From the NCBI GenBank assembly GCA_032690845.1, contig CM064429.1:16028569-16092568 (forward strand): 64,000 nucleotides of DNA, in the 5' to 3' direction. The stretch's first letter is position 1. Every line of letters begins with the position of its first letter. Source of the DNA: Eleusine coracana subsp. coracana. Taxonomy: Eukaryota; Streptophyta; Magnoliopsida; Poales; Poaceae. Below are positions 22,725-34,542 of the stretch, one piece after another. Position numbers and translations under genes: made by a program. Under the pieces are notes generated by a model that saw nothing but the letters and a program-made list of their open reading frames with translations, had not been told where the DNA came from and searched no databases.

Positions 22725-22958
22725 CCTGGTGAATTTCCCTTGTCGGTTTGAAGCTATCCAAGTTTTCTCCATTAAAGAGAACATAGAAAGACACATAAGT
22801 AACTAGCCTCATCACTGTATTTACCCAAACATGATGGAATCCCTGGTGAATTTCCCTTGTCGGTTTGAAGCTATCCAAGTTTTCTCCATTAAAGAGAACA
22901 TAAAAAGACACATAAGTAACTAGCCTCATCACTGTATTTACCCAAACATGATGGAATC
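22725..22958 (-). repeat. 117-bp tandem duplication in the LINE reverse transcriptase
   Basis: Units 22725-22841 and 22842-22958 are nearly identical (one difference noted, ATAGAAAG versus ATAAAAAG) and in frame (39 codons). The near-identity shows the duplication is far younger than the element. Confidence 0.95.
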
Positions 22959-23959
22959 CCAACTTCTGCATAATTGCATGTAGATATGACCATTCAACAC
23001 GGTCATAAGCCTTCTTCATATCCAACTTTAAAGCACAACACCGTGAGTCCCTGCCATGCTTCTTCTTCATGTAGTGCAAACACTCGTATGCCATGATGAT
23101 GTTGTCTGTGATAGTTCTTCCTGGCACAAAGGTTGATTGCTCCTCGGAAATTATCTCTGGAAGTACAAGTTTCAGTCTATTGGCCAGCACCTTTGACGCC
23201 ACCTTGTACACCATGTTACACAGGCTTATCGGCCTGAATTGACCCAGCTCCTCCGGACTAGCAACCTTCGGGATAAGAACAATGATGGTGTCATTAATCA
23301 AGGCCGGATCATCCTTCCCACGAAGTACACGTAGCATCACCTCAGTCACCTCTGCACCAAAAAAATCCCAATGGCGTTGGAAGAAGTGGGCGGGGTAACC
23401 GTCAGGACCGGGGGCTTTTGTCGGGAACATTTGGAAGAGAACATCTTTCACTTCTCTCTCGCCAAAAGGCTCTATTAAGGCAGCATTCATCTCTAGAGAT
23501 ACCTTGTTTGGCACTGTCTCGAGGACCACCCCCATATCCGCTGTACCCTCTGATGTGTAGAGGTTCTTATAGAAACCCGATGTCATCGCTCCCATCTCGC
23601 GCTCATCGGTCGTGAATTGGCCATCTGTCTTTTTTAACCTTGTAATCTTGTTTCTTCTTCTACGTCTGCTGGCACGAATATGAAAGAAACGCGTGTTTTT
23701 GTCTCCAGCTACGAGCCACTGGATATGGGATCTCTGTCTCCACATAAGCTCCTCTCTATAGTGGAGTTCGTTGATGCGTTCCACAATCTTTAGTTCAACA
23801 GTAGAAGGGCCAGTCCAATGTGGATCATTCTGAATGGACTCCAGATCCCTTTCAGGCTCTTTAATTCCCTCCGAACTTGGTGAAAGGTGCAGCGCTCCCA
23901 TGAACCAAGCTTCTTAGCTATGCCCTCAAGCTTTGATTTCAGACCTTGAATATCCGTTG

Positions 23960-23976
23960 CCCCCCCCCCCCCCCCC
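23960..23976 (+). repeat. Mononucleotide run of 17 C
   Basis: A pure C run within the LINE, at a frame break between ORF2 pieces. Such runs are prone to slippage and to sequencing error. Confidence 0.9.
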
Positions 23977-24155
23977 ACATGCTTGCCATGACTCAGTAAT
24001 CGTCTTCGGGAAGGACTCATGTGCTTCCCACATAAGTTCATATTTGAACTTTTTCTTGCTTCTATGTCTCTTTTCCTTCTGCCGCCAATGCAATATAATG
24101 GGGCCATGATCCGATACCGCCACCGACAAGTGAGAAACTGTTGCGGATGGAAAAC

Positions 24156-25603
24156 TAAAAGTGCATCTAGACCTCTAATTTTATTTTGGTGATTGGCGTT
24201 AATACAATTAAGAATGGACTAATATTTTATTAAGCATGTGTATAGATAGTAGTCCAAAGTTTGGTGAATAAAATGCATTGAAACAAATAGGAGAAAAGAA
24301 GATGGCAAAGTTCTTCAAAGATGAAATTCAAATATACTCAAGAATGAAGTTCATGAAGTCTTTTTTTATTATTTTTTAAGTATAGGAAAGCCGTACTATC
24401 AAGAGGGACACAAGAATATCAAGTAAAAATGAATCAAGTGCAAAATTCCCACTTCCTTGGCCAAAAATCACTTTTTCAGCACAAATTTATCAGACTTGTC
24501 CGACGTGTCCATCAGACTCCAGAGAGGTTACCACTCTGGGTCGTCAGACATGTCCGACGGTCATCGGACATGTCTGATGACCTGAGGAAAGTCCGAATCT
24601 CAGACTTTTTCATCGGACTCCAGAGCCCCTGCCACTTTGTGTCGTCGGACTTGTCCGATGAACTAGGGTTGTCCGATGTATCGGGCAACTTCATCAGACT
24701 CTAGAGAGCACGCCAACAAATTTCATCGGACATGTCCGATGACTATCGGACTTGTTCGACACAGATCTCAGAAATTGCTCGACCAACGGCTCTTTTTCTC
24801 CATAGGCTATAAATAGAACCCCATCTCGCCCTTTGGCTGGTTGGTCACTCATTCCACACAAAACCACTCTCCAGCTCATTTTGCTCTCTTCAACTCTCCT
24901 CCCTTGCTTCCACTCTTGATTTGTGAAGGGATTGAGAGAAGATTGAAGTGCTACATCTTCACCAAGCTTCCATCCTCTTGAGCACTTGGTTCATCCTCAC
25001 CGTCGACGACTCTTGTGTTTGTTACTCTTGGGGATTCATCCCCTAGATGATTAGAGGTGCCCGTTGAGCTCTCAACTTGTGTGGTGACGCCTCGGGAAGT
25101 TTGTATTGACTCCTCCTTTGTGGAGTTGCTAGTGAAAAACCAAATTTGATCTTGGTGGTCACTTAGAGAGGTTAAGGGTTGAAAGAGACCTGATCCTTTG
25201 TGGATCCCTCAATAGAGACGTAGGCTTCTTTATGGAGCTGAACTTTGGTGAAAAATCCTGTGCCCCCTTTGTGCATTATTACTTGTCCTTTATTACTTGT
25301 TCTTGCTCTTAAACTTGCTAGTTAGGGTTTGCTTTGTAATTCTTAAATTAACTTGTGTAGATTGCATGCTAGATTTTATCCTTGCTTCTACAACTTCCTC
25401 TAGCTTGTAATCACTAGTTTCTAACTTGCCTTGTACTAGATTGAAGTTTTAATCGGCCGATCTACTTTTCTATCTCGTGCCATCGGGCAAGTACATGGAC
25501 TTTAATCACAATCATCGGACAAGTCCAACACTGCGCATTTAACTTTTATTATTTAGTCATTTTTAGGGATTATCGCCTATTCACCCCCCTCTAGGCACTT
25601 TCG
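24156..25603 (+). repeat. 5' LTR of the copia element
   Basis: 1448 bp. The terminal TG has become TA and the terminal CA has become CG; the 3' LTR keeps TG...CA. It carries a TATA-like GGCTATAAATAG (about 24804) and, at 24485-24770, many copies of TCGGACATGTCCGA-type palindromic words. It is about 230 bp longer than the 3' LTR because part of the palindrome-rich zone (about 24487-24722) is missing there. Confidence 0.95.
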
Positions 25604-25604
25604 A

Positions 25605-25617
25605 TTGGGATCAGAGC
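25605..25617 (+). promoter_or_regulatory. Primer binding site (initiator Met-tRNA type)
   Basis: TTGGGATCAGAGC follows the 5' LTR directly and matches the TGGTATCAGAGC complement of the initiator Met-tRNA 3' end except near the middle. The second SIRE-like element in the window has the exact form. Confidence 0.75.
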
Positions 25618-25652
25618 CTAATCTTCTTGAAGACTTAACCGCTTGAAGATAA

Positions 25653-27891
25653 ATGTCAAAGCAAATGGAAAAACCAAAGAATGATACAACGGGAACATCA
25701 TCCGGGGCCGAGACTGAAGGTAATAAGGATGACTCGAGAATCAAGTACAACACCATGCTATTTAACTATGGTGAGCTCAAGAATGAGTATGTTGGTAGTG
25801 GCTCCGGAAAGCTACCACACTTTGATGGAACATATTATGATCATTGGAAATGTAGAATGGAGTTGTACTTGAGGTCTATGGGAGGACCAATCTTGAAGAT
25901 TGTGAAACAAGGCTTTGAGTTGGAAAATGAGGAAAATCCATCCACTAAAGATGAGATCAAGCTTACTCATAATGATCATGCCACATCCGCCATCGTTTTT
26001 GCCCTATCACCAAAGGAGTATGAGAAAGTGATTGGAATCAAGAAAGCTCATGATATTTGGAAGAAGCTTGAGGTAATATATGAAGGGACTGAGGGAGTTA
26101 GCGAAGCAAAAGAAGACTACCTAAGAGGCAAATACAACTTGTTTATCAAGTAAGCCGGTGAAGGGCCATAAGAGGTCCATGGAAATTGTGAACAAGGGAA
26201 GAGCTTTAGGAATCAAACTTGACACCATTGAGGTCAACAAGAGGTTAATTCTTGCCTTGCAACCTTGGAATCAAAATACTTGTGACTTTGTAAGAGAGAA
26301 GGAGAACTTCAAGAGCTTTAGCACGGATGAGGTGCTTGGAAGACTACTCGCTTACAAAGAGAGAGATGAAGAAGCAAAGAGAGTAAACACCTTGTTGGGA
26401 CAAGATGAAGAAGAGAAGAAAGAAATAGCTCTCAAGGCTGCTCATGAGACAAGTGAAAAGAAAGACAAGAAGAAAAATAAGAAAGTGGTTGACTCTAGTG
26501 ACGAAGATAGTGATGATGAGATGGCCCTGCTTGTGAGAAGATTCAAGTCATTTCTCAAAAGATGGCTACAAAAAGGAAAGCTTTGACAAGGGTAAAGCAA
26601 GAAGGTCAAAAAGAACTTGCTATGAGTGCGGTGATGAACGACATTTCATTGAGGAATGTCCAAAGAAGAAGAACAAGGATGAAAGAAAGAAAGACAAACG
26701 TCACAAGAAAGACAAGAAGTACAAGAAACATAGAAGAGGTGAAGCTCACATTGGCCAAGAATGGAATTCCGATGACTCATCCTCTTCATCATCTTCCTCC
26801 TCCGAATCTGACTCGAATGAGGGAGGCATTGCTACAATTGCCATTGGCGTCACTCCCACCAACACTTCTTTATTTGGGAGCTTGAGTGATGATGATGATG
26901 ACAACACTCATAAGCGCTTCATGGCAAGAGGATCCAAGGTATCTAAATCTATACATAAGCGTTCCTCTTATGCAAATAGTAGTGATGATGATGATGATAA
27001 TGTTAATGCTTCACTTCCTAAAATGCTTGAATTTATGGAATTGTTTGAAAAACAAAACAAAGAAAATGATAGGGAAGAGGAGCTCCTTGAAAAACAAGAA
27101 GACTTGCTTATTCTTGAAAAAAAAGAAACCTTGAAGTAGAGAAGCTCCTAGAAGATGAGAGAAAGAAAAATAAAAATTTAATCAAGTCTCTCAATGAAAC
27201 TAAAAATTTATGTGAAAGTATTAAAAGCACAAAAGATGCACTTCAAGAGAAGTATGAGGATTTGTAAAAGACTCATAAGTCTCTTGAAGCACAATATAAG
27301 ATACTTTCAACCTTCACATCCTCCACCAATAATTATTCTCATGCTTCCACTAGTAATGGTTGAGATAGATGTTATAATATTGATGTTGATGCTTGTGCTA
27401 CTAATGTCAAATTGATTGATGATTTGAACAAGCAAGTGAAATTTCTTGAAAGCAAAATACAACATGAGAAGCATGTTGTTGATGATGAGAAGGTAAAGTA
27501 TGAAAGAGGTGCATACTCATATTCTAGGCCCCCAAATGTCATGGATGGCATTGGATATGTTGACGGTGCTAAGCACAATGCTAGGGAGAACAAGAATGGG
27601 AAAGAGTTCCTTAAATTCACCAAGGAAGGATCTTATCAAAAGAAGCAAGTCAAGAACATGAATATTAACCAATCTTCTTTTGTTAATGATTCTCATGCTA
27701 ATATGCCTAATGCTACTTGTGCACTCTTTCATGATTTTGATGCATCATATGTGCTTATGCAAGGTCGTGTTTTTGCCAAATATGTTGGGCCATGCAACAA
27801 GAGACCAAAGGCTTGTGTGTGGGTGTCCAAAGTGCTTGTGACTAATGTGAAATTACCCAAGCAAATTTGGGTACCTAAAAACAAAGCTTAA
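25653..27891 (+). pseudogene. Copia gag with zinc knuckle and coiled-coil spacer
   Basis: Gag starts at 25653 (L-P-H-F-D-G-T-Y-Y-D-H-W-K, typical of copia gag) and is stopped at 26151. It resumes at 26158 and shifts frame near 26580. The next frame carries C-Y-E-C-G-D-E-R-H-F-I-E-E-C (about 26620-26660), a CX2CX4HX4C knuckle for RNA packaging, then a basic stretch and a Ser/Asp-rich region. Further frames (26882-27139, 27412-27891) are Glu/Lys-rich and coiled-coil-like, as in long SIRE gags. At least three lesions are present. Confidence 0.85.
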
Positions 27892-27924
27892 TTTGTTTTG
27901 TAGGACTATGTCTCTGGCGGGTCA

Positions 27925-29072
27925 AGTTGGGTGATTGATAGTGGATGCACCAATCATATGGACGGAAATAAAAAGATGTTCAAATCATTTGAGCCAAGTT
28001 ATGACAAGAATGAGTACATCACATTTGGTGACAATGGAACGAGACAAGTACTAGGTTATGGTAAAGTCCCCCTCACTCCTCCGGCCACTACAAGACCATT
28101 GGAGATGTTGCACATGGACCTTTTCGGCCCCGTCTCCTACATAAGTATTGGTGGTAACAAATATGGTCTTATAATTGTTGATGATTTTTCTCGCTTCACG
28201 TGGGTATTCTTTTGCGTGATAAAGGTGAAGTTAAGGACGTGCTCAAGACATTCATGAAAAGAGCACAAAATAAATATGAAGTCAAGATCAAGAAAATTAG
28301 AAGTAACAACAACATCGAGTTCAAGAACACTCAAGTTGAGGAATATCTTGATGAAGAAGGCATCAAGCATGAATTTTCGGCACCCTACTCCCCTCAATAA
28401 AATGGGGTGGACGAAAGGAAGAACCGTACACTCATTGAGATGGCAAGAACAATACTTGATGAATACAAGACGTCCAACCATTTTTGGGCCGAAGCCATCA
28501 ACTCCCCATGCCACACCTCCAACCGGTTGTATCTCCACCGACTATTGAAGAAAACACCATATGAGCTACTAACCGGTAACAAACCTAATATTTCCTACTT
28601 TCATGATTTTGGGAGCAAATGTTTTATGCTCAACAAGAAATCCAAGACTTCAAAATTTGCTTCAAAAGTTGATGAAGGTTTCTTGCTTGGCTATGGGTCA
28701 AATGTTCATGCTTATCGTATGTTTAACAAAACCACCGATTGTGTTGAAATTTCATGTGACGTGATATTTGATGAATCTAACGACTCTCAAGAGGAGCAAG
28801 TTGTTAATGATGATATAGATGATGAAGCTCCTAGTAATGCAATCAAGAAATTGGCTATTGGTGATGTGATACCACAAGAAACAACGAGTACTGAAATCAA
28901 CCATCTCCCCCAAGACAAGACCAACATTATTCAAATGAAGAAATTGACCATGCAAGTGGTCAAGATCAAGATGTTGGTGATCATGTACAAGCATCAAGTG
29001 ATGACTCCCAAAGAACTGATCAAGAGATTGATGAAGATGGTGATCAAAGAAGCTCACATCCACCAAACCTAA
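27925..29072 (+). pseudogene. Copia protease-integrase, with internal deletion
   Basis: W-V-I-D-S-G-C-T-N-H-M (about 27925) is the protease active site. The frame then jumps within about 45 codons to L-H-M-D-L-F-G-P, the first integrase catalytic block, so the rest of protease and the HHCC zinc finger are deleted. A frameshift follows near 28215. The second catalytic block reads I-R-S-N-N-N-I-E-F, with Asn for the catalytic Asp. A TAA at 28398 lies just before the third block, where N-G-V-D-E-R-K-N-R-T keeps the Glu. The C-terminal part continues to 29072. Confidence 0.9.
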
Positions 29073-29221
29073 GAGTGCATCAAAATGTACAACGTGATCA
29101 CCCCGTCGAACAAATTCTTGGAGACATTAAAAAGGGGGTAATCACTAGATCTTGAGTTAGTAATTTTTGTGAACATTACTCTTTTGTCTGTTCTATGGAG
29201 CCATTTAGGGTAGAACAAGCA

Positions 29222-30293
29222 CTTGAGGACTCAGATTGGTTGATGCCATGCAAGAGGAATTGAACAACTTCACAAGAAATGAAACATGGACATTGGAGGA
29301 AAGGCCAAAGAACAAAAATATAGTGGGCACCAAATGGGTGTTCCGCAACAAATAAAATGAAGATGGTTGTATGACAAGAAACAAGGCAAGGCTCGTGGCA
29401 ATGGGGTATTCACAAGTAGAAGGTTTGGATTTTGATGAAACCTATGCCCCCGTAGCAAGACTCGAATCAATTAGATTATTACTTGCTTTTGCTACTCACC
29501 ATGATTTTAAGTTGTACCAAATGGACGTGAAAAATGCATTTCTCAATGGGCCAATCAGGAAGAAGTGAATGTGGAGCAACCACCGGGCTTTGAAGACCCT
29601 AAGTATCCTAACCATGTGTATAAACTCCATGAGACGCTCTATGGGCTTAAGCAAGCTCCAAGAGCATGGTATGAATGCCTTAGGGATTTTCTTGTTGAGA
29701 AGGGTTTTGTCATTGGCAAGGCCGATGCAACTCTCTTCACAAAGCGTGTTGGCAATGATGTATTTGTGTGCCAAATATATGTCGATGACATTATATTTGG
29801 TTCTATTAACCAAACCTTTTATGATGATTTTAGCAAGATAATGACCAAGAGGTTCGAGATGTCCACGATGGGAGAATTGACATTCTTTCTAGGCTTCCAA
29901 GTGAAGCAACTCAAGGAGGGCACGTTCATATGTCAAGCCAAGTATACACAAGACTTATTGAAGAAGTTTGACATGGACAAGGCCAAGCCTATCAAAACTC
30001 CTATGCCAACAAATGGCCACCTTAACCTCAACAAAAAGGACAAGCTCGTTGATCAAAAGGTATACTGGTCCATGATAGGCTCCTTGCTTTATCTTTGTGC
30101 ATCTAGGCATGATATCATGCTTAGTGTGTGTATGTGTGCACGTTTTCAAGCCGCTCCTATGGAGTGTCACATGGTGGCCGTTAAGAGAATATTGAGGTAT
30201 TTGGTTCACACACCCAACCTAGGGCTTTGGTACACCAAGGGTTCAAAGTTTCAACCTATTAGGATATTTCGATACGGATTATGCCGGAGATAA
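29222..30293 (+). pseudogene. Copia reverse transcriptase
   Basis: The N-terminal part (29260-29568) holds V-G-T-K-W-V-F, K-A-R-L-V-A-M-G-Y, D-E-T-Y-A-P-V-A-R and Q-M-D-V-K-N-A-F-L-N-G. A frameshift near 29560 leads to 29565-30293 with Y-G-L-K-Q-A-P-R-A-W-Y and an intact Y-V-D-D catalytic box. Stop at 29354 and the frameshift make it non-functional. Confidence 0.95.
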
Positions 30294-30554
30294 GGTGGTA
30301 GAAAGAGCACCTCTGGGACATGCCAATTCTTGGGTAGGTCCCTAGTGTCATGGTCATCCAAGAAACAAAATTCTTTTGCATTTTCCACAGCCGAAGCGGA
30401 GTATGTTGCAGCCGGTAATTGTTGTATACAACTAATTTGGATGAGACAAACTCTAAGGGACTATGGTTACAAGTTGAACCGTGTTCCTCTCCTATATGAC
30501 AATGAGAGTGCCATAAAGCTTGTTTATAACCTCGTTGAGCATGTTGATCTTTGA
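30294..30554 (+). pseudogene. Copia RNase H
   Basis: Contains S-W-S-S-K-K-Q, then S-T-A-E-A-E-Y-V-A-A and Y-D-N-E-S-A-I-K-L, the usual copia RNase H blocks. It is shifted in frame relative to the reverse transcriptase end and stops at a TGA at 30552. Confidence 0.9.
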
Positions 30555-30689
30555 TCTCTAGATCAAATCTTGTCAAAGTATGGTCATTGATATGAAATGT
30601 GGATTGTTGGTTGACCATATGATGTCAAGACTTCCCTGTGTCCATAAAAAATTATTTATGAAAACCTCTACTCTCTTCTTAAGATGAAC

Positions 30690-31200
30690 CCTGCTCTATC
30701 TAGTGTCGGACAAGTCCGACAGCATTGGACAAGTCTGATGACTCCAGACTTTGACCCTTTAACCCAACCCGACTTACCTCTTCGGTCAAACCCTTCTCAT
30801 TCACCTCTCCAAAATTCTCTCCTCAAGAACACCACCATTGGTGAGCCAAGGCGATTTCTCCCTTCCACCATCCATTGGAGCAAGTTTGGAGGTTAAGAGG
30901 TCCTCCTCCATCAAAAAGTACGATCCCCCATCGATTTGCAAGGTTTTGACCCTAATCCCCTCTCTCTCCTCTAGGGTTAGGGTTATAGGTCAATGCTCCT
31001 CTTCAAATCAATTTCCCTTGCATCCTTGAACCATGGAGATGGTTCCTAGTTAGGCATAGTTGTGGTAGATGTATTTTGAGTCGATGTTAGCTTTTCAAAA
31101 ATCCTATGTCTCATCCGACAAGTCCGCGACCATGAAGAAAGTCTGACACATTGGACTTTCCTCATGATCATCGGACATGTCTGACGACCTGCAGAGTTTT
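30690..31200 (+). repeat. Palindromic TCGGACAAGTCCGA-type words between pol and ORF3
   Basis: Several copies near 30702-30750 and 31105-31190 are the same palindromic word that fills the LTR at 24485-24770. Pol ends at 30554 and ORF3 starts at about 31268, so the zone is untranslated. Confidence 0.85.
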
Positions 31201-31267
31201 TGAAACCCCATTTCGTTCATGCATTCACCTCTCTCTCGTGTACATCTCCATGACTTCTCCTAATTAG

Positions 31268-32848
31268 TTGATTGGCTTCTTCTTCAGTATGCATGATTCA
31301 TCACCTTTGAGGGAGAAGAGGACCAAGAACAGTGAAGAACAAAGCCAAGCTCCCAAGAGAAGGAAGGCCATTGCTCGTCGCATTCGCAAAACCACTTTGC
31401 GGACGGCTGAAAGAGAAGAACTAGAAGAGCCCACAGATTTGGTTCGAGTCATGTATCCTCCAACTGAGGAGGAGATCTCGGACAGGGAGATTGTTGACTA
31501 CCTTTATGCATCCATTGAGGCATGCCGTGAAGCCCGTGAGACCAACTACTACACCTCTCGTAGAGAGGCAGCTAGCATTCGTTTTTGGGCTCATTTTCAT
31601 GCTGATTGGTACCGCTCCACCTATCTTCGCATGAAGAAGTCTATTGTGGAGATGAAATGGCTTGATTGGAATTACATGAAGGATCAGAAACACCCTTTGC
31701 TCAATGAAGTGCTGGTTGCCTGTGAACACCATGGGCTCAAGACTTTCCTAACATTCAACTATTCTTGGAACAAGGAGATCATTGCAGAGTTCTACTCCAC
31801 AGTGTACTTTGATGATGGTGCCAAGACCATGACTTGGATGACAAATGGGACAAAGTACACTTGCACCCTAAATAAATTTTCCTCGATGATTGGACTCAAG
31901 GGCTCTTGCAAAGAGAAGAACAATGTGCACAAGGGAAACCACATGGATGTCGAGGAGATGAGGTTCATGCACATGGATCCCGACAACTGCTCTCCACCCA
32001 ACTCAAATGGACTAAAACCCATCTTCTCAGTCTTATATCGGATCTGCAGGAGCACTTTAGCACCTCGTGGAGCTAACTCTGATCACATTCCTGCCTTTCA
32101 GAGGGACATCCTTCACTGGCTTCATGGAGACAAGAAGTTTGATGTATTTGACTATATCTACCAAGAGATGTAGGACATCTCTATTTCTTCGAGGTGTGGC
32201 TGTGCTTATGCTCCATATATCATGTACATGATTGAGCAGATCTCAGGCCAAACCTTCAACAAAGACATGAAGCAACAAAGCCTCAAGCCTTAGGTTCCAT
32301 CCAATTGGACTACCTCCACTTCAGCGGGTCAGTATTTTGGTGCAGCTTAGCCCTCCTCTCCTTAGCCTCCAAGGGCTCATCCTAGAACCTCGGGATCATC
32401 TCATGTCCCTCAGCCATCTCATTGGAAAAGAAGTGGTATTACGAAGATGTTCAAGTCTCTTCTTGGGATGTGCCGGAACATCAATCAAAGGATGGATTTT
32501 ATTGAGAGGAACCTAAAAATCATAATGGACCATCTTAGTTGTGAAGTTCCTCCTCCTCCATCACCTCTAGAGGAAGACTCATACCCGTCGGCGTATGCGG
32601 ATCCCACTACCACCTTCACTCTAGAGGAGATAAACTACTTTGGTTACTATCCTCCGCTACCTCAGTTTGACACCGGAGCATCTACTAGTGGTGGACACAT
32701 TAGGTTGGATGAAGTTGAGAAAGAAGAAGAGGAAGAGGATCCCGCTGCATATGATCTTCATGCGCGCAAAGGCAAGGCACCCGTGGTTGACGAAGAAGAA
32801 GAAGACGAGGAAGAAGATGAAGATGATGAAGACTATGACGATGAGTAG
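31268..32848 (+). pseudogene. ORF3 of the SIRE-type copia element
   Basis: One reading frame runs from 31268 to 32848 with in-frame stops at 32171, near 32291 and in 32340-32370. The N-terminal part is basic (K-R-R-K-A-I-A-R-R-I-R-K, nuclear-signal-like). The middle has F-Y-S-T-V-Y-F-D-D-G and W-M-T-N-G-T-K-Y, resembling a domain often labelled 'putative plant transposon protein'. The C-terminal part is Pro-rich, then a long acidic Asp/Glu stretch. C-A-Y-A-P-Y-I-M-Y-M-I near the first stop corresponds to V-Y-A-P-Y-I-Y-Y-L-L in ORF3 of the minus-strand element. The position fits the third ORF of SIRE elements, whose role is unsettled; no membrane segment or fusion peptide is visible. Confidence 0.75.
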
Positions 32849-32889
32849 AAGATCGTCTTTCCTCGTATCTCGTTTTCTCCTTTTTGGTG

Positions 32890-33324
32890 TTTTGATGCCA
32901 AAGGGGGAGAAGTGCTATCTATCTCTTTTGCTTATTTGTTTGGTTTGTGAGTTGAACTATTTATGGGCTTGTAAAACTTAATGTGTGTCGACTTTGTGGT
33001 TTGTGAACTTATTTGAGATTTATGCTTATTGTAATTGTGATTTGTTGTTTATCTTTCTCTACATGCATTTGAGTGAACCTTGTATGTCATTTGCATTGTG
33101 TTTATTTCATATGGCTTTTCCTTGCAAATTGACATATATGAATGGTTTTAGGGGGAGCTCTCACATTCTTATTCAAATATGTGCACATGTTTTCACTTCT
33201 TATTTTTATTTACATGCACACATTTAGGGGGAGCTCCATATTTCTTTTTATCACAAAGTGAACTTTATTGTATATTTTTATGAAACTTAGTTGTATTGTC
33301 ATCAATCACCAAAAAGAGGGAGAT
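32890..33324 (+). promoter_or_regulatory. Repeated GGGGGAG motifs and polypurine tract before the 3' LTR
   Basis: GCCAAAGGGGGAGAAGT (about 32897) and two TTTAGGGGGAGCT copies (about 33150 and 33227) follow ORF3. AAAAAGAGGGAGAT (33311-33324) abuts the 3' LTR and is the likely plus-strand primer. Confidence 0.75.
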
Positions 33325-34542
33325 TGAAAGTACATCTAGGCCCCTAATTTTATTTTGGTGATTGGCGTCAATACAATTAAGAATGGACTGATATTTTATT
33401 AAGCATGTGTGTAGATAGCAGTCCAAAGTTTGGTGAATAAAATGCAATGAAACAAAAAGGAGAAAAGAAGATGGCAAAGTGCTTCAAAGATGAAATTCAA
33501 ATATACTCAAGAATGAAGTTCATGAAGGTCTTTTTTTTAATGTTTCTTGAGTATAGGGAAGCCGTACTATCAAGAGGGACATAAGAGTATCAAGTAAAAA
33601 TGGATCAAGTGCAAAATTCCCACTTCCTTGGCCAAAAATCACTTTTTCAGCACAAATTTCATCGGACATGTCCGACGACTATCGGACTTGTCTGACACAG
33701 ATCTTAGAAATTACTCGACCAATGACTCTTTTTCTCCATGGGCTATAAATAGAATCCCATCTCGCCCTTTGGCCGGTTGGTCACTCATTTCACACAAAAA
33801 CACTCTCAAGCTCACTTTGCTCTCTTCAACTCTCCTTCCTTGCTTCCACTCTTGATTTGTGAAGGAATTGAGAGAAGATTGAAGTGCTACATCTTCACCA
33901 AGCTTCCATCCTCTTGAGCACTTGGTTCAACCTCACCGCCGATGACTCTTGTGTTTGTTACTCTTGGAGATTCATCCCCTAGACGGTTAGAGCTGCCTGT
34001 TGAGCTCCCAACTCGTGTGGTAACGCCTCGAGAAGTTTGTATGGACCCCTCCTTTGTGGAGTTGCTAGTAGAAAACCAAGTTTGATCTTAGTGGTTACTT
34101 GGAGAGGGTAAGGGTTGAAAGAGACCCGATCCTTTTTGGATCCCTCAATGGAGACGTAGGCTTCTTTATGGAGCTGAACTTCGGTGAAAAATCCTGTACC
34201 CCCTTTGTGCATTATTACTTGTCCTTTATTACTTGTTCTTGCTCTTAAACTTGCTAGTTAGGCTTTGCTTTGTAATTCTTAAATTAACTTATGTAGATTG
34301 CATGCTAGATTTTATCCTTGCTTCTACAGCCTCCTCTAGCTTGTAATCACTAGTTCCTAACTTGCCTTGCACTAGATTTAAGTTTTAATCGGTCGATCTA
34401 ATTTTCTATCTCGTGCCATCGGGCAAGTACGTGGACTTTCCTCACAATCATCGGACAAGTCCGACACTGCACATTTAACTTTTATTATTAAGTCATTTTC
34501 AGGGATTATCACCTATTCACCCCCCCCCTCTAGGCACTTTCA
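33325..34542 (+). repeat. 3' LTR of the copia element
   Basis: 1218 bp, TGAAAG...CTTTCA with intact TG/CA ends, followed by target duplication AAAAC. It lacks about 230 bp of palindrome-rich sequence present in the 5' LTR, apparently deleted between short AAATTT-containing direct repeats. Confidence 0.95.

Larger units (their letters stand above)
22127..24155 (-). pseudogene. LINE endonuclease end and reverse transcriptase (ORF2)
   Basis: Minus-strand frames 24129-23926, 23901-22609 and 22609-22127 form a broken ORF2. The first contains S-D-H-G-P-I-I-L, the C-terminal endonuclease signature. The second has A-P-G-P-D-G-Y-P-A-H-F-F, R-P-I-S-L-C-N, A-N-R-L-K and K-L-D-M-K-K-A-Y-D-R-V-E-W, the reverse transcriptase blocks with the first catalytic Asp. 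The third begins at L-L-F-A-D-N-S-L-L-F-F, where the usual F-A-D-D reads F-A-D-N, removing one catalytic Asp. A 39-codon in-frame tandem duplication (22725-22958) lies just before this motif. A run of 17 C (23960-23976) gives a stretch of Gly codons at a frame break. The enzyme cannot be active. Confidence 0.9.
24156..34542 (+). mobile_element. Ty1/copia retrotransposon of SIRE/Maximus type, 10.4 kb
   Basis: It is flanked by a perfect 5-bp duplication AAAAC (24151-24155 and 34543-34547). LTRs lie at 24156-25603 and 33325-34542. Inside, in order, are a primer site, gag, protease, integrase, reverse transcriptase and RNase H, which is copia order. An extra ORF (ORF3) lies between pol and the 3' LTR, which is characteristic of the SIRE/Maximus lineage. 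Every gene has stops or frameshifts, so the copy is inactive. By eye, about ten differences occur in the first 136 aligned LTR bases, so it is not a recent insertion. It sits inside the minus-strand LINE. Confidence 0.95.

Noticed and set aside
24485..24770. Regular repeats of TCGGACATGTCCGA resembling a CRISPR-like array
   Set aside because: Spacing is irregular, the words are imperfect palindromes within an LTR, and this is a plant genome; it fits LTR palindrome arrays.
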